Source: CAYUET01 sp964443875 (GTDB taxonomy: Bacteria; Auribacterota; JAFGBW01). Taken from it: a stretch of 64,000 bases of DNA. Every line of letters starts with the position of its first letter. Position 1 is the first letter of the stretch. The notes below the pieces were generated by a model. The model saw nothing but the letters and a program-made list of their open reading frames with translations. It ran no database searches and was not told where the DNA came from. Positions 44,544-52,961 of the stretch are shown piece after piece. Location: positions 1 to 64,000 of the forward strand of contig CAYUET010000009.1 of the NCBI GenBank assembly GCA_964443875.1, written 5' to 3'. The position numbers and the translations under genes are program-made.

Positions 44544-46004
44544 TTAAACACTCTTTGATTCCGGAAGGGATTCCTGCGGTTTAAGCTGCTTTGAAATCCA
44601 TTCCCGGAAAGCTTCACACAAAACAACTTCAATCTGGCTGGTCATATAGGGCAGGCTTGAGACCAGGCATTCCGCCCTGCCCATTTCGGCATGCCCGCCT
44701 CCGACTCCTGTCGGGACAAAAAGCCTGGAGGCCATTTCGCCGGCATGAAACAGCCGCCTGGAGGATCTTAAAAACACAATGACCTTCTCCCGGTAGATAC
44801 AGGAGACTGCAGAAAAATGAACTTTCTGAATTTTTAAAAACTGATCGGCAAGAATGGAGCCTATGTCCACATAGCCCACCTTGCCCAGATGACAAAAGGC
44901 GAAATTGGGTTCCATCCTGAGCCTCGCAAAAGCTCTTTTAAAGTACTTGATGGCACGCTTGGGAACCATGGAAAATTCCAATCGTTTCAAAAGATCATGA
45001 TCGGCCTTTTTATTCAGATAGACCATCATGGACACATCGGGTTCATAAGCGGAACGGGTAAAATTGGCGGTATCGGTCTTAATACCGATTAAAAGAGCTG
45101 TTGCCAATACCCTGGGGAGGGCTTTTTTTGAATAATAATAATACTGGGCAAGAATGGTGGAACAGGACCCGTGATGCTTCCGGATATCCATAAAAGGAAT
45201 CACAGGATTATCGGAAGCTTCAGGATGGTGATCCATGCAGAAATCAAAGGAAAGAGCATACCCGGATTTGGTAAAAAAAGAGGGCTGAGAATCAAAACAG
45301 GCAACCGCCTGATAATCAGCGACAGAGACAAGGGAAAGGTCCACGACCCGGATTTTCATATAGGATAAAAGAGCCCGGTTTTCAAAACGTTTGACCTTGG
45401 CCGTTGAAGCATAAGTCACCGAAACCAGGGAAGGGAAAAGCCTTACAAAAGCCACGCTTGAGGCAATGGCATCCGGATCCGGGGGGCCGAAAAAGACAAC
45501 CAGAAGTTTCAAAGTTTTCTGATTTTCAGCCAGTTTGGACTTGAAATACTCCTTCATCTTGACCAGACGGTCAAGAGCCATGCTTCTATGCCAGAGCTTG
45601 TTGTCAAATTGTTCAACCGTATCAATGTAAAAAATATGGGGATGGGATATGCCTTTCCCCATCTTTGGGTTCTTGACCACCAAAAGAACATGATCCTTTC
45701 TCAAATAGGGCTCCAGAGCTTTAAAAATCTGACGGGTATAATTTGAAGAAGTGATCAGAATAAAATTATAGGGATTTTCACTGATAAATGAGAAGGCGGC
45801 GCTTTGAAAATCCGCTTTGACGGGTTTAAGTCCGAGCTTTTCTAGAGTCAGAAAATCGGCATCATTGTTGGTGACAGGAACAATATCCTTTTCTTCGAGC
45901 ATGATGACCGTCTGAAGAAAGGCCGGGCCGTTGCCGATGATAAGCATCCTAAAGGCTTTGCCTTTTTTAGACAGAGTGTTCTGATTATCAAGCATCAATG
46001 CCAT
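44544..46004 (-). CDS. TrkA-N-like / DHH phosphoesterase fusion
   Basis: Product of 486 aa from ATG 46004 (a GTG four codons upstream is possible). Residues 15-130 look like a TrkA-N Rossmann domain (MLIIGNGPAFLQTVIMLEE). Residues 165-480 are a DHH/DHHA1 phosphoesterase of the NrnA/c-di-AMP phosphodiesterase type: PPDPDAIASS (173-183), Asp238 in ACFDSQ, DHH at 258-260, GIKTDTANF, and GVGGGHAEMGRAE in DHHA1. In motif I the first metal ligand, normally His in HxxPDxDA, is replaced (FFGPPDPD). Activity on oligoribonucleotides or cyclic dinucleotides is inferred, and the missing His may alter it. It lies 49 bp downstream of fumC. Confidence 0.8.
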   Translation of the reverse strand: MALMLDNQNTLSKKGKAFRMLIIGNGPAFLQTVIMLEEKDIVPVTNNDADFLTLEKLGLKPVKADFQSAAFSFISENPYNFILITSSNYTRQIFKALEPYLRKDHVLLVVKNPKMGKGISHPHIFYIDTVEQFDNKLWHRSMALDRLVKMKEYFKSKLAENQKTLKLLVVFFGPPDPDAIASSVAFVRLFPSLVSVTYASTAKVKRFENRALLSYMKIRVVDLSLVSVADYQAVACFDSQPSFFTKSGYALSFDFCMDHHPEASDNPVIPFMDIRKHHGSCSTILAQYYYYSKKALPRVLATALLIGIKTDTANFTRSAYEPDVSMMVYLNKKADHDLLKRLEFSMVPKRAIKYFKRAFARLRMEPNFAFCHLGKVGYVDIGSILADQFLKIQKVHFSAVSCIYREKVIVFLRSSRRLFHAGEMASRLFVPTGVGGGHAEMGRAECLVSSLPYMTSQIEVVLCEAFREWISKQLKPQESLPESKSV

Positions 46005-46053
46005 TAGGATCCCCACTTTGCTGATTCTTTATCCTTCATGAAAACATCTCTTT

Positions 46054-47469
46054 TCAGAGACTTGAGTCTCCGATCATTTTTTCGGGCGTGATGATCTCGT
46101 CAAACTGCTGTTCCGTCAAAACCCCCATTGAAACAGCAGATTCCTTAAGGGATATATTTTCACGAAAAGCCTTCTGAGCAACCTTGGCGGCTGCATCATA
46201 GCCGATATACGGATTTAAAGCCGTGACGAGCATAAGGGAATTTTCCAGATGATTCCGGATCTTTTTGGGATTGGCTTCAATTCCCTCCACACAGTGATGT
46301 GAAAAACTTTCACAGGCATCCGAAAGAAGACGGATGGACTGCAGAAGATTCAGAATTAAAACAGGCTTGTAAACATTGAGCTCAAAATTCCCTCCGGCCC
46401 CGGCAATACTGATGGTCACATCATTTCCGATCACCTGTGCGCAGACCATAAGCAGGGCTTCCGACTGGGTCGGGTTGACCTTGCCCGGCATGATCGAGCT
46501 TCCCGGTTCATTTTCAGGCAGTGTGATTTCACCAATTCCGCATCTGGGACCGGAACCCAGCCAGCGTATATCATTGGCGATTTTACTGAGGGAACAGGCC
46601 GCGGTTTTAAGAATTCCGCTCATTTCAACAAGGGCATCATGAGCGGCGAGCGATTCAAATTTATTGGGGGAGGAAACAAAAGGAAGTTGTGTTTCAAGGG
46701 CAATCTCTTTTGCAGCCTTTTCGGCGAAACCTTTTGGGGTATTGATTCCTGTTCCTACCGCGGTGCCCCCAAGAGCAAGCGCATAAAGCCGGGGCATCCC
46801 CCCCTCCACCCGTTCAATTGCAAGCTCCAGCTGACGAACATAGGCTGAAAACTCCTGACCGAGAGTCAGAGGCGTAGCATCCATAAGATGGGTCCGTCCG
46901 ATTTTGATCAGTTTTGAAAATTTTTCGGATTTTTTCTTGAGAGCCTCTTTCAATTGTCTAAGGGCGGGGAAAAACTTTTTGTGGATTAATTCAGCGGCCG
47001 CCACATGCATGGCCGTGGGAAAGGTATCATTAGTGGACTGACTTTTGTTCACATCATCATTCGGATGAACGGGGTTCTTGCTGCCGATCACCCCTCCTGC
47101 CAGCTCAATCGCCCTGTTGGCGATCACTTCATTGACATTCATATTGGTCTGGGACCCGCTTCCCGTCTGCCAGATGACTAATGGGAAATGCAGATCCCAG
47201 AGTCCCTCAATCACCTCTTCGGCTGCCTTGATGATCCATCCGGCTTTTTCAGGGAATAACAACCCGCAGTCCCGATTGGCTGCAGCACAGGCTTTTTTGA
47301 CAATCCCGTAAGCCCGTATGAATTCCCGGGGGAATTTTTCATTTCCGATTTTAAAATTGCCGATTGCGCGGGCCGTCTGAGCCCCGTAATAAAAGTCTTT
47401 GGGAACAGGGACTTCCCCAAGACTGTCCGTCTCCATCCTGAAATCACATTTTTGGTTCTGCATAATCAT
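46054..47469 (-). CDS. fumC: Class II fumarate hydratase
   Basis: Product of 471 aa. It interconverts fumarate and malate without iron-sulfur cluster. The signature GSSIMPGKVNPTQSEALLMV carries the catalytic serine loop; WQTGSGSQTNMNVNEVIANR and the HPNDDVNKSQSTNDTFPTAMH segment form the active site with GRTHLMDATPLTLGQE. The ATG lies 3 bp after the receiver-gene stop, so it shares its transcript with PP2C and a receiver. Confidence 0.96.
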   Translation of the reverse strand: MIMQNQKCDFRMETDSLGEVPVPKDFYYGAQTARAIGNFKIGNEKFPREFIRAYGIVKKACAAANRDCGLLFPEKAGWIIKAAEEVIEGLWDLHFPLVIWQTGSGSQTNMNVNEVIANRAIELAGGVIGSKNPVHPNDDVNKSQSTNDTFPTAMHVAAAELIHKKFFPALRQLKEALKKKSEKFSKLIKIGRTHLMDATPLTLGQEFSAYVRQLELAIERVEGGMPRLYALALGGTAVGTGINTPKGFAEKAAKEIALETQLPFVSSPNKFESLAAHDALVEMSGILKTAACSLSKIANDIRWLGSGPRCGIGEITLPENEPGSSIMPGKVNPTQSEALLMVCAQVIGNDVTISIAGAGGNFELNVYKPVLILNLLQSIRLLSDACESFSHHCVEGIEANPKKIRNHLENSLMLVTALNPYIGYDAAAKVAQKAFRENISLKESAVSMGVLTEQQFDEIITPEKMIGDSSL

Positions 47470-47472
47470 CTT

Positions 47473-47892
47473 TTATTGAAGAAGTTCATTGATTTTATCA
47501 ACCAGTTCATTGAAATGAAAAGGTTTTTTGAGAAAGCAGTCAATATGATTTTCTGTTAGAAAGGATTTGGATTTGATCAACTCGCCCCCGATTGTTCCGG
47601 AAACAGCAATAATCTTGGGTCTTCCATAGTAAGCCGGATCTTTAGCCATCTCCATCGCCGCATCCAGACTTAATTCATTATCCAGAAAAATGTCCATAAC
47701 AAGAAGGTGAACTTGTTGCTGGGCACAGATCTGCAAGGTTTCCTTGTTGCTTGTGGATTCCAGAACTTCCATCCCTGCCTGTTCAAGGAAAGCCCGCGTA
47801 ACGCGTCTTAAATCTTCATTATCATCAATAACCAGAATTCTTTTTTTCATCTCAAACCCTGATTGTTCCCCTCTTTTATTCTCAGAATTCAT
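47473..47892 (-). CDS. Single-domain response regulator (CheY-like)
   Basis: Product of 139 aa. Receiver with ILVIDDNEDLRR, phospho-acceptor Asp67 (LLVMDIFLD), a conserved Ser (VAVSG) and LKKPF lysine. There is no output domain. The ATG overlaps the PP2C stop (ATGA), so the full start was kept although Met15 also fits the domain edge. Possible sources of phosphate include the CHASE2-like kinase further along the same strand, but nothing proves this. Confidence 0.85.
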   Translation of the reverse strand: MNSENKRGEQSGFEMKKRILVIDDNEDLRRVTRAFLEQAGMEVLESTSNKETLQICAQQQVHLLVMDIFLDNELSLDAAMEMAKDPAYYGRPKIIAVSGTIGGELIKSKSFLTENHIDCFLKKPFHFNELVDKINELLQ

Positions 47893-48641
47893 GCAGGAAT
47901 CATTTCAAATTGTTCACGTTTATCCATATCAAAACATTGGATCAGGGTGACCGTAACATTATCTTCTCCGCCATGCTTATTGGCCTCGGAAATAAGCCGT
48001 TCCCCCTTGAATTTAAGGGATCCTGCAGGATTCAGAATTTTAACGATCTCCTCTTCGGAAAGCATTGAATAAAGCCCATCCGTGCATAAAAGAATAAGGT
48101 CATCTTTTTTCAGATCAAATTCATATAAATCAATATCTTCATCTTTGGCCGCTCCCAATGCCTTGGATAGTACACTGGAATACTTTCCCTGCACCAATCC
48201 CTGCATGAAATCCGGAAGGGTATTTTCGAGGGAATGATCCTTTGTCATCTGTTCAAGTCTTCCGTCCCTGAACCTGTAAAGTCTCGAATCCCCAACATTA
48301 AAGGCGAAACCGCAAAAAAAACCGGGAATAAAACCCACAAGGGTTGTCCCAACTGTTTTCAAAGACTCGTCCACCTGTTTTAAATTATAAATTGTCCGGT
48401 TACCGTAATGAACCGCCCTCCTCAAACTATTTTCGGAAATGATGGCCGCATCTGGCAGGCTCAGTTCAAGATCCGCAATAACAGAGGAAAGAAGAACACG
48501 GCTTGCGACATCTCCCCAGTCATGCCCGCCCATTCCGTCAGCAACCATAAAAAGGGAATACTGGGAATTATTCAGGAAAGCATCTTCATTCTGTTCCCGA
48601 ACCATTCCCTTGTCCGTTTGTGAGTAATATATGGCTTTCAT
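47889..48641 (-). CDS. PP2C-family Ser/Thr protein phosphatase
   Basis: Product of 250 aa, Stp1/PrpC-like. The metal-binding motifs are all present: DKGMVREQNEDAFL, MVADGMGGHDWGDVAS, NVGDSRLYRF, LLCTDGLYSML and GGEDNVTVTLI. It is cytoplasmic and manganese/magnesium dependent. No Ser/Thr kinase gene, its common partner, is in the window. It overlaps the receiver gene by 4 bp and lies 45 bp downstream of the DUF177 gene. Confidence 0.9.
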   Translation of the reverse strand: MKAIYYSQTDKGMVREQNEDAFLNNSQYSLFMVADGMGGHDWGDVASRVLLSSVIADLELSLPDAAIISENSLRRAVHYGNRTIYNLKQVDESLKTVGTTLVGFIPGFFCGFAFNVGDSRLYRFRDGRLEQMTKDHSLENTLPDFMQGLVQGKYSSVLSKALGAAKDEDIDLYEFDLKKDDLILLCTDGLYSMLSEEEIVKILNPAGSLKFKGERLISEANKHGGEDNVTVTLIQCFDMDKREQFEMIPA

Positions 48642-48686
48642 AGATTTACCTTTAATTTTATCACAACACCCTGATGATTGAAACTA

Positions 48687-49178
48687 CTATTTTCCCTCTT
48701 TCGGGATTTCCGGAAAATCCAGTTCTAGACTGTGAAAAGGACTGGAGGATTCTTTCTTCGGAGAACAGGAGCACTTTGTTTTATTCAGATTCGCCTTGCA
48801 CTTTGAACACAACCCCCTGCAGTCCGGGGAGCAGAGAATTTTTGTCGGAATCATAAGAAGAATCTCATCACGGATTTCCGGGGATATATCCTGAAAATCC
48901 TGGTCTTTATATTCATAATTGAGGGTAAAATTCTCCACTTCAACCGGAATCTCCATCGGAATAAGACAACGATCGCATTCACAGGCATAAGAGGCTTCGA
49001 TCCGCCCCCGGACAATAATCTCATTGGAAACCAGAAGGACTGTGGCATAAACGCCGATCTCTCCTTCTGAAACGATATCCTTATAGGTCAGATCCATTTC
49101 TTTTGCTGAAACAGAAACATTAAGCTCCATTCCCTCTTCAGGGATCTGTTTACAATTAATAACCAGTTCATTAACCAT
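48687..49178 (-). CDS. DUF177/YceD family protein
   Basis: Product of 163 aa. A beta-rich N-terminus is followed by YACECDRCLIPMEIPVEVEN and a C-terminal cysteine motif CSPDCRGLCSKCKANLN, diagnostic of the YceD family. In most bacteria yceD precedes rpmF (L32) and plsX and takes part in 23S rRNA or L32 biogenesis. Here rpmF and plsX do not follow; a PP2C gene comes next. The cysteine cluster probably binds zinc. Confidence 0.88.
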   Translation of the reverse strand: MVNELVINCKQIPEEGMELNVSVSAKEMDLTYKDIVSEGEIGVYATVLLVSNEIIVRGRIEASYACECDRCLIPMEIPVEVENFTLNYEYKDQDFQDISPEIRDEILLMIPTKILCSPDCRGLCSKCKANLNKTKCSCSPKKESSSPFHSLELDFPEIPKEGK

Positions 49179-49266
49179 AGTCTTCTTCCCTTCTCAAATC
49201 CAAGAACAGTTCTTGTCTAAACCCCATGATTTGGTAGAGTATACATTATTTTATAAAGGAGTGAAT

Positions 49267-49758
49267 ATGAAAAAAATGCTTTTCATTCTTTCTTTTGTCT
49301 TTTCCTGTTTTCTAGTCTTTGGATCCTGTTCTTTCTGCCAGGACACCCGAAAAATTGCCTGTGCCTACTGCAAAGGCGCAGGAATTCTTCCCTGCAAAGC
49401 CTGCAAAGGCACCCCCCTGCTTCAATGCCCTTCCTGTCAAGGATCAGGGATCAGGGAAACGGGCTGCCCTTCCTGCAGTTCCTCCGCTGCCCAGAAAGGT
49501 TCCGGGGAAATTGAAAAGGATTATAAGGCACGGGATCTCCATGGAGGGATCTTCCGTGCAAAAACAAAAGAAACCTGCGATCAGTGCGGCGGAAAAGGAA
49601 AAATTACTTTGCCCTGCCCGGACTGCAGGGGAAGAGGGAAAAAGCCTTGCGGAGTTTGCAAAGGTTCGGGAAGTGAGCTCTGTTCCGCCTGCAGAGGCAA
49701 AGGATTCAGACCCTGCACCGCCTGTCTCGAAACGGCGTCAAAACCGGACATTAAATGA
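49267..49758 (+). CDS. Exported CxxC-repeat (DnaJ zinc-finger-like) protein
   Basis: Product of 163 aa from ATG 49267 with GGAG upstream. It has a signal peptide (residues 1-22, hydrophobic core LFILSFVFSCFLVF). The mature part carries nine CxxC pairs, many in the DnaJ form CxxCxGxG (CAYCKGAG, CPSCQGSG, CDQCGGKG, CPDCRGRG, CGVCKGSG, CSACRGKG). There is no J domain. Two blocks of repeats are separated by a charged linker with KARDLHGG. Probably a periplasmic or surface zinc-binding protein; function unknown. It is divergent from the DUF177 gene. Confidence 0.72.
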   Translation: MKKMLFILSFVFSCFLVFGSCSFCQDTRKIACAYCKGAGILPCKACKGTPLLQCPSCQGSGIRETGCPSCSSSAAQKGSGEIEKDYKARDLHGGIFRAKTKETCDQCGGKGKITLPCPDCRGRGKKPCGVCKGSGSELCSACRGKGFRPCTACLETASKPDIK

Positions 49759-49778
49759 AAAAATCATAAAATTCAGAC

Positions 49779-51170
49779 TTATAAATAATCCTTGATTTCC
49801 CACGACAGGGAATCGAAAAAAGTCACGGTAACAGGCTTGTGTATTTCACGTGACAGGCTCTGCCCTTTAAGCAAAAGATCTTCTTCCATTTGCTGAACAA
49901 ACGAGGCGTCCTCTGTAGAGAGGTTGATTTCATAATTTTTATGCATGCTTAAATCATCAAAATTGGCGGAACCAAAACAGACCCAGTTGTCATAAACTGC
50001 GGCTTTGACATGAGTCATCCCCGGATAGAGGAATACCCGTACTCCGTGATGCAAGAGAGTGTTAATCGCGTGGGACGTTGCACCCTGAAACATCGCAAAA
50101 TCAAGCCGGGAGGGAACCGTTACCCGCACATCCACTCCCCTTTTGCGGGCCTCACAAAGCGCATAAATAAAACGGTGATTCCACAAATAAGGATTTTCAA
50201 CATAAATATGGTGACGGGCCTTTCTTGCCGCATGAAGCTGGGACTTATAAATCTGGTGCCTGAAAGGAGTGGTCGTGAGGACATGACAACGGATCATTCC
50301 TTGCTTGCCGCTGATTTTCTTTCTTTTTTCCTTTTCAATAAAATACAGGAAATCACAAAAAAAACGGGTACGAAGCCAGGCCCAGTTAAAGGCACGGTTA
50401 AAAACGCTCACAATCGGCCCCTCAGCCTCCACCATCATATCCCGCCACTCATAACGGTATTCCCGGCCGATATTCATGCCTCCGAAAAAAAGAGTCTTCC
50501 CGTCAATCAGGATCATTTTGGAGTGATCCGAGGAAAGCCAGAGATTGGTGGAGCGGTGAACATGTAATTTGGAATCTTTTTTCAGATAACGGACCATATC
50601 CGGAATCACTTCAAAGGAGTCTGAAAGTGTTTTGGCTTTGTTATTCCAGGCATGCTTGCTGGCAAACCAATCCAGAATGACCATGATTTTTATTTCTTTG
50701 TTGGATTTCTCTTTGAGCTGATCCGCCAGTTTTTTTGCCACATCATCATTATCAAAAATATAGGTATGAATCTTGATGCTTTTTTTAGCCTCCGCCAGCT
50801 TCTCCTCCATTCTCGGAAAAAAAGTCTGCCCTGAAATCAAAAGCTTTAAATCTCCTGAAACTGAGGGTCCGTATTTTTTACTCAGCCATTGGCTCATGAA
50901 GGCAGGAGGCATGAAGGGTCTTTGGGGATCCAGGGAAGGAACGGGGATTTTTTCAAGCCTGGGGAAATGAAACAATTTCACCTGGATACGATCCAGGGTT
51001 TCTCCGGTAAAAGTCTTCACTCGCCAGAGAAGCCCCCCCGGTGCTGAAACCGGATTGGACACGATTCCAAGGGTATGATCCTCCACCAGGTATCCCATTT
51101 CAGTAATACACCCTGAAAACAAAAGGCAAAAGCCCGCCAGAAAAAAACGGACTATTTTTTTTAATTTCAA
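49779..51170 (-). CDS. Phospholipase D / cardiolipin synthase-like lipoprotein
   Basis: Product of 463 aa if translation starts at the TTG at 51170, which has AAGGAA at good spacing and yields a clean lipoprotein signal (MKLKKIVRFFLAGFCLLFSG, Cys follows); the TTG at 51188 lacks a ribosome site. Two PLD motifs are present: SSDHSKMILIDGKTLFFGG and GMTHVKAAVYDNWVCFGSAN, i.e. HxK plus acidic residues in each. The fold is that of ClsA/B-like phosphatidyltransferases. The lipobox LFSGC argues for an envelope-anchored enzyme, unlike the membrane-helix ClsA. Confidence 0.8.
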   Translation of the reverse strand: MKLKKIVRFFLAGFCLLFSGCITEMGYLVEDHTLGIVSNPVSAPGGLLWRVKTFTGETLDRIQVKLFHFPRLEKIPVPSLDPQRPFMPPAFMSQWLSKKYGPSVSGDLKLLISGQTFFPRMEEKLAEAKKSIKIHTYIFDNDDVAKKLADQLKEKSNKEIKIMVILDWFASKHAWNNKAKTLSDSFEVIPDMVRYLKKDSKLHVHRSTNLWLSSDHSKMILIDGKTLFFGGMNIGREYRYEWRDMMVEAEGPIVSVFNRAFNWAWLRTRFFCDFLYFIEKEKRKKISGKQGMIRCHVLTTTPFRHQIYKSQLHAARKARHHIYVENPYLWNHRFIYALCEARKRGVDVRVTVPSRLDFAMFQGATSHAINTLLHHGVRVFLYPGMTHVKAAVYDNWVCFGSANFDDLSMHKNYEINLSTEDASFVQQMEEDLLLKGQSLSREIHKPVTVTFFDSLSWEIKDYL

Positions 51171-51253
51171 AACGATTTCCTTGCCCAATGCGTCATATTT
51201 TCAGGGACAGAATAAGGTTTTTTGCCCATCAATTAAAGCAGGCCCAACAGGGT

Positions 51254-52636
51254 TTAACTCTTTTTCGTAAAAGGAGGGGGTTTAGGAAACCCTTTAAAAC
51301 ACTCCATGGCTTTTTCCAGGACTTCATGGGAGGGTTCATAATCCGTCAGCTTTCCATTCATATAGTCATCATAGGCCTTAAGATCGAGAAGGCCATGACC
51401 TGACCAGTTTAAAAGAATCACCTTTTCCCTGCCTTCCTCACGGGCTTTAATTGCCTCCTGCGCTGCAGCTGCAATGGCATGGGAGGTTTCAGGCGCGGGA
51501 ATAAATCCTTCGGAACGTGCCCACATCAGGGCATACTTATAACATTCAAGCTGCTGAACAGAACGAGCTTCCATAAGATTTTCCCTTAAGGCGTGACTGA
51601 CAAGCGGCGCAACGCCGTGATATCGCAAGCCGCCCGCATGGAGAGGAGCAGGCATAAAGGCATGCCCCAGGGAATGCATGGCAAGGAGCGGAGTAAGCTG
51701 GGCGGTATCTCCGGAGTCGTAGACAAAAGGCGCACGCGTAAGCGTCGGGCATGCGGCCGGCTCCACGCCTATGATCTGAATATTTTTGCCGTTGATTTTG
51801 TCATACATAAAAGGGAAGCTGATTCCGGCAAAGTTGGAACCTCCTCCGACACAGCCTATAATGACATCGGGATAAAGATTGACTTTCTGAAACTGCTTCT
51901 TGGCCTCCAGCCCGATGATGGTCTGATGAAGCAGGACATGGTTCAAAACGCTTCCGAGACAATAACGGGCATCCCTGCTGGTCACTGCATCTTCAACGGC
52001 TTCGCTGATGGCAATGCCGAGACTTCCGCAGCACCCCGGATCATTTTTGAGGACATCTCTTCCAAACTGAGTATCCGGACTGGGACTAGCAACACATTTA
52101 GCACCCCAGGTCTGCATCAAAAGCTTGCGAAAGGGTTTCTGTTCAAAACTCACTTTGACCATGTAGACTTTGCATTCCAGGCCGAAAAAATTACTGGCCA
52201 TGGCAATGGAAGAACCCCATTGGCCCGCTCCTGTTTCCGTGGTGAGCCGTTTAATGCCCGCCATTTTGTTATAATAGGCCTGAGCAATCGCAGAATTGGG
52301 TTTGTGACTGCCTGCAGGAGAAACTCCTTCGTTCTTATAATAAATTTTTGCAGGGGTGTTGAGTATTTTTTCAAAATTTCGGGCACGGCATAAAGGCGAA
52401 GGTCTCCAGAGGGCCAAAGCTTCCAGAACCGGTTCAGGAATGTCAATCCAGCGTTGTGTGCTCATTTCCTGTTCAATCAAATTCATAGGGAACACAGGAG
52501 CCAGATCTTCAGGCTTTACGGGAGATCCGTCTTTTCCAAGCGGCGGGGGCATGGGATGTCTGAAATCTGCTGCAAGGTTGTACCACTGTCTGGGCATTTC
52601 ACTTTCATCAAGAAAAATCTTACATTGACTGACCAT
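51254..52636 (-). CDS. trpB: Tryptophan synthase beta-like, TrpB2 type
   Basis: Product of 460 aa, longer than TrpB1 (about 400). PLP lysine is in GVSPAGSHKPNSA, a phosphate loop in GGGSNFAG, and the catalytic Glu in TETGAGQWGSS. The extended N-terminus (PRQWYNLAADFRHPMPPPLG) and LYVYKNEG-type wording (KIYYKNEG) place it in TrpB2. These enzymes join indole and serine (or a phosphoserine relative) and often work without TrpA. No trpA is adjacent and trpCF are 30 kb away. AAAGGATACGGA precedes the ATG. Confidence 0.9.
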   Translation of the reverse strand: MVSQCKIFLDESEMPRQWYNLAADFRHPMPPPLGKDGSPVKPEDLAPVFPMNLIEQEMSTQRWIDIPEPVLEALALWRPSPLCRARNFEKILNTPAKIYYKNEGVSPAGSHKPNSAIAQAYYNKMAGIKRLTTETGAGQWGSSIAMASNFFGLECKVYMVKVSFEQKPFRKLLMQTWGAKCVASPSPDTQFGRDVLKNDPGCCGSLGIAISEAVEDAVTSRDARYCLGSVLNHVLLHQTIIGLEAKKQFQKVNLYPDVIIGCVGGGSNFAGISFPFMYDKINGKNIQIIGVEPAACPTLTRAPFVYDSGDTAQLTPLLAMHSLGHAFMPAPLHAGGLRYHGVAPLVSHALRENLMEARSVQQLECYKYALMWARSEGFIPAPETSHAIAAAAQEAIKAREEGREKVILLNWSGHGLLDLKAYDDYMNGKLTDYEPSHEVLEKAMECFKGFPKPPPFTKKS

Positions 52637-52814
52637 TCCGTATCCTTTCTCTTTACGATAAAATTTTTATTGTTCTATTATCCCTAAAGAACGTTTTCTT
52701 TCAAGGAGATTCGGTATCAAAGATCGTTTCCATGAATTTCGGGTAAAACAGGCCGGAAAAGCAAAGTCTGCACAAAAACTTGACGATCTTTATTTTAAAT
52801 GATTAATTTTCGGC

Positions 52815-52834
52815 CGATGAAATGATTTTCATCG
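52815..52834. promoter_or_regulatory. Palindrome, possible operator
   Basis: CGATGAAA (52815-52822), TGAT, TTTCATCG (52827-52834): perfect 8-bp arms. It lies between divergent trpB2 and sulP and looks like a dimeric regulator site; a slight likeness to Fur-type boxes is not convincing. Confidence 0.35.
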
Positions 52835-52931
52835 TTACATATTTTTTTAATTAAATTCGCATTCTGCGGTCTGATCTTACTCAAAAATCCCTTTTTTTCA
52901 AGGATCTGTAATTTAGATTTGCACATGCCAC

Positions 52932-52961
52932 AAAGGAGCTATTCCGGAAATCCGGAAAAAC
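52932..52961 (+). promoter_or_regulatory. Hairpin-bridged ribosome binding site of sulP
   Basis: AAAGGAG (52932-52938) is 23 bases from the ATG at 52962, too far for normal use. TTCCGG (52942-52947) and CCGGAA (52952-52957) between them form a 6-bp stem with AAAT loop. If folded, the effective spacing becomes 7 bases, the optimum. Confidence 0.45.

Larger units (their letters stand above)
52637..52961. other. Divergent intergenic region trpB2 / sulP
   Basis: 325 bp without a gene. It holds a 20-bp palindrome and, next to the sulP start, a hairpin between Shine-Dalgarno and ATG (both listed). Confidence 0.6.

Noticed and set aside
51593..52393. A 266-codon plus-strand ORF inside the TrpB2 gene
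   Set aside because: It is fully antisense to a clear enzyme gene, has no family pattern, and looks like a frame opened by the codon bias of the opposite strand.
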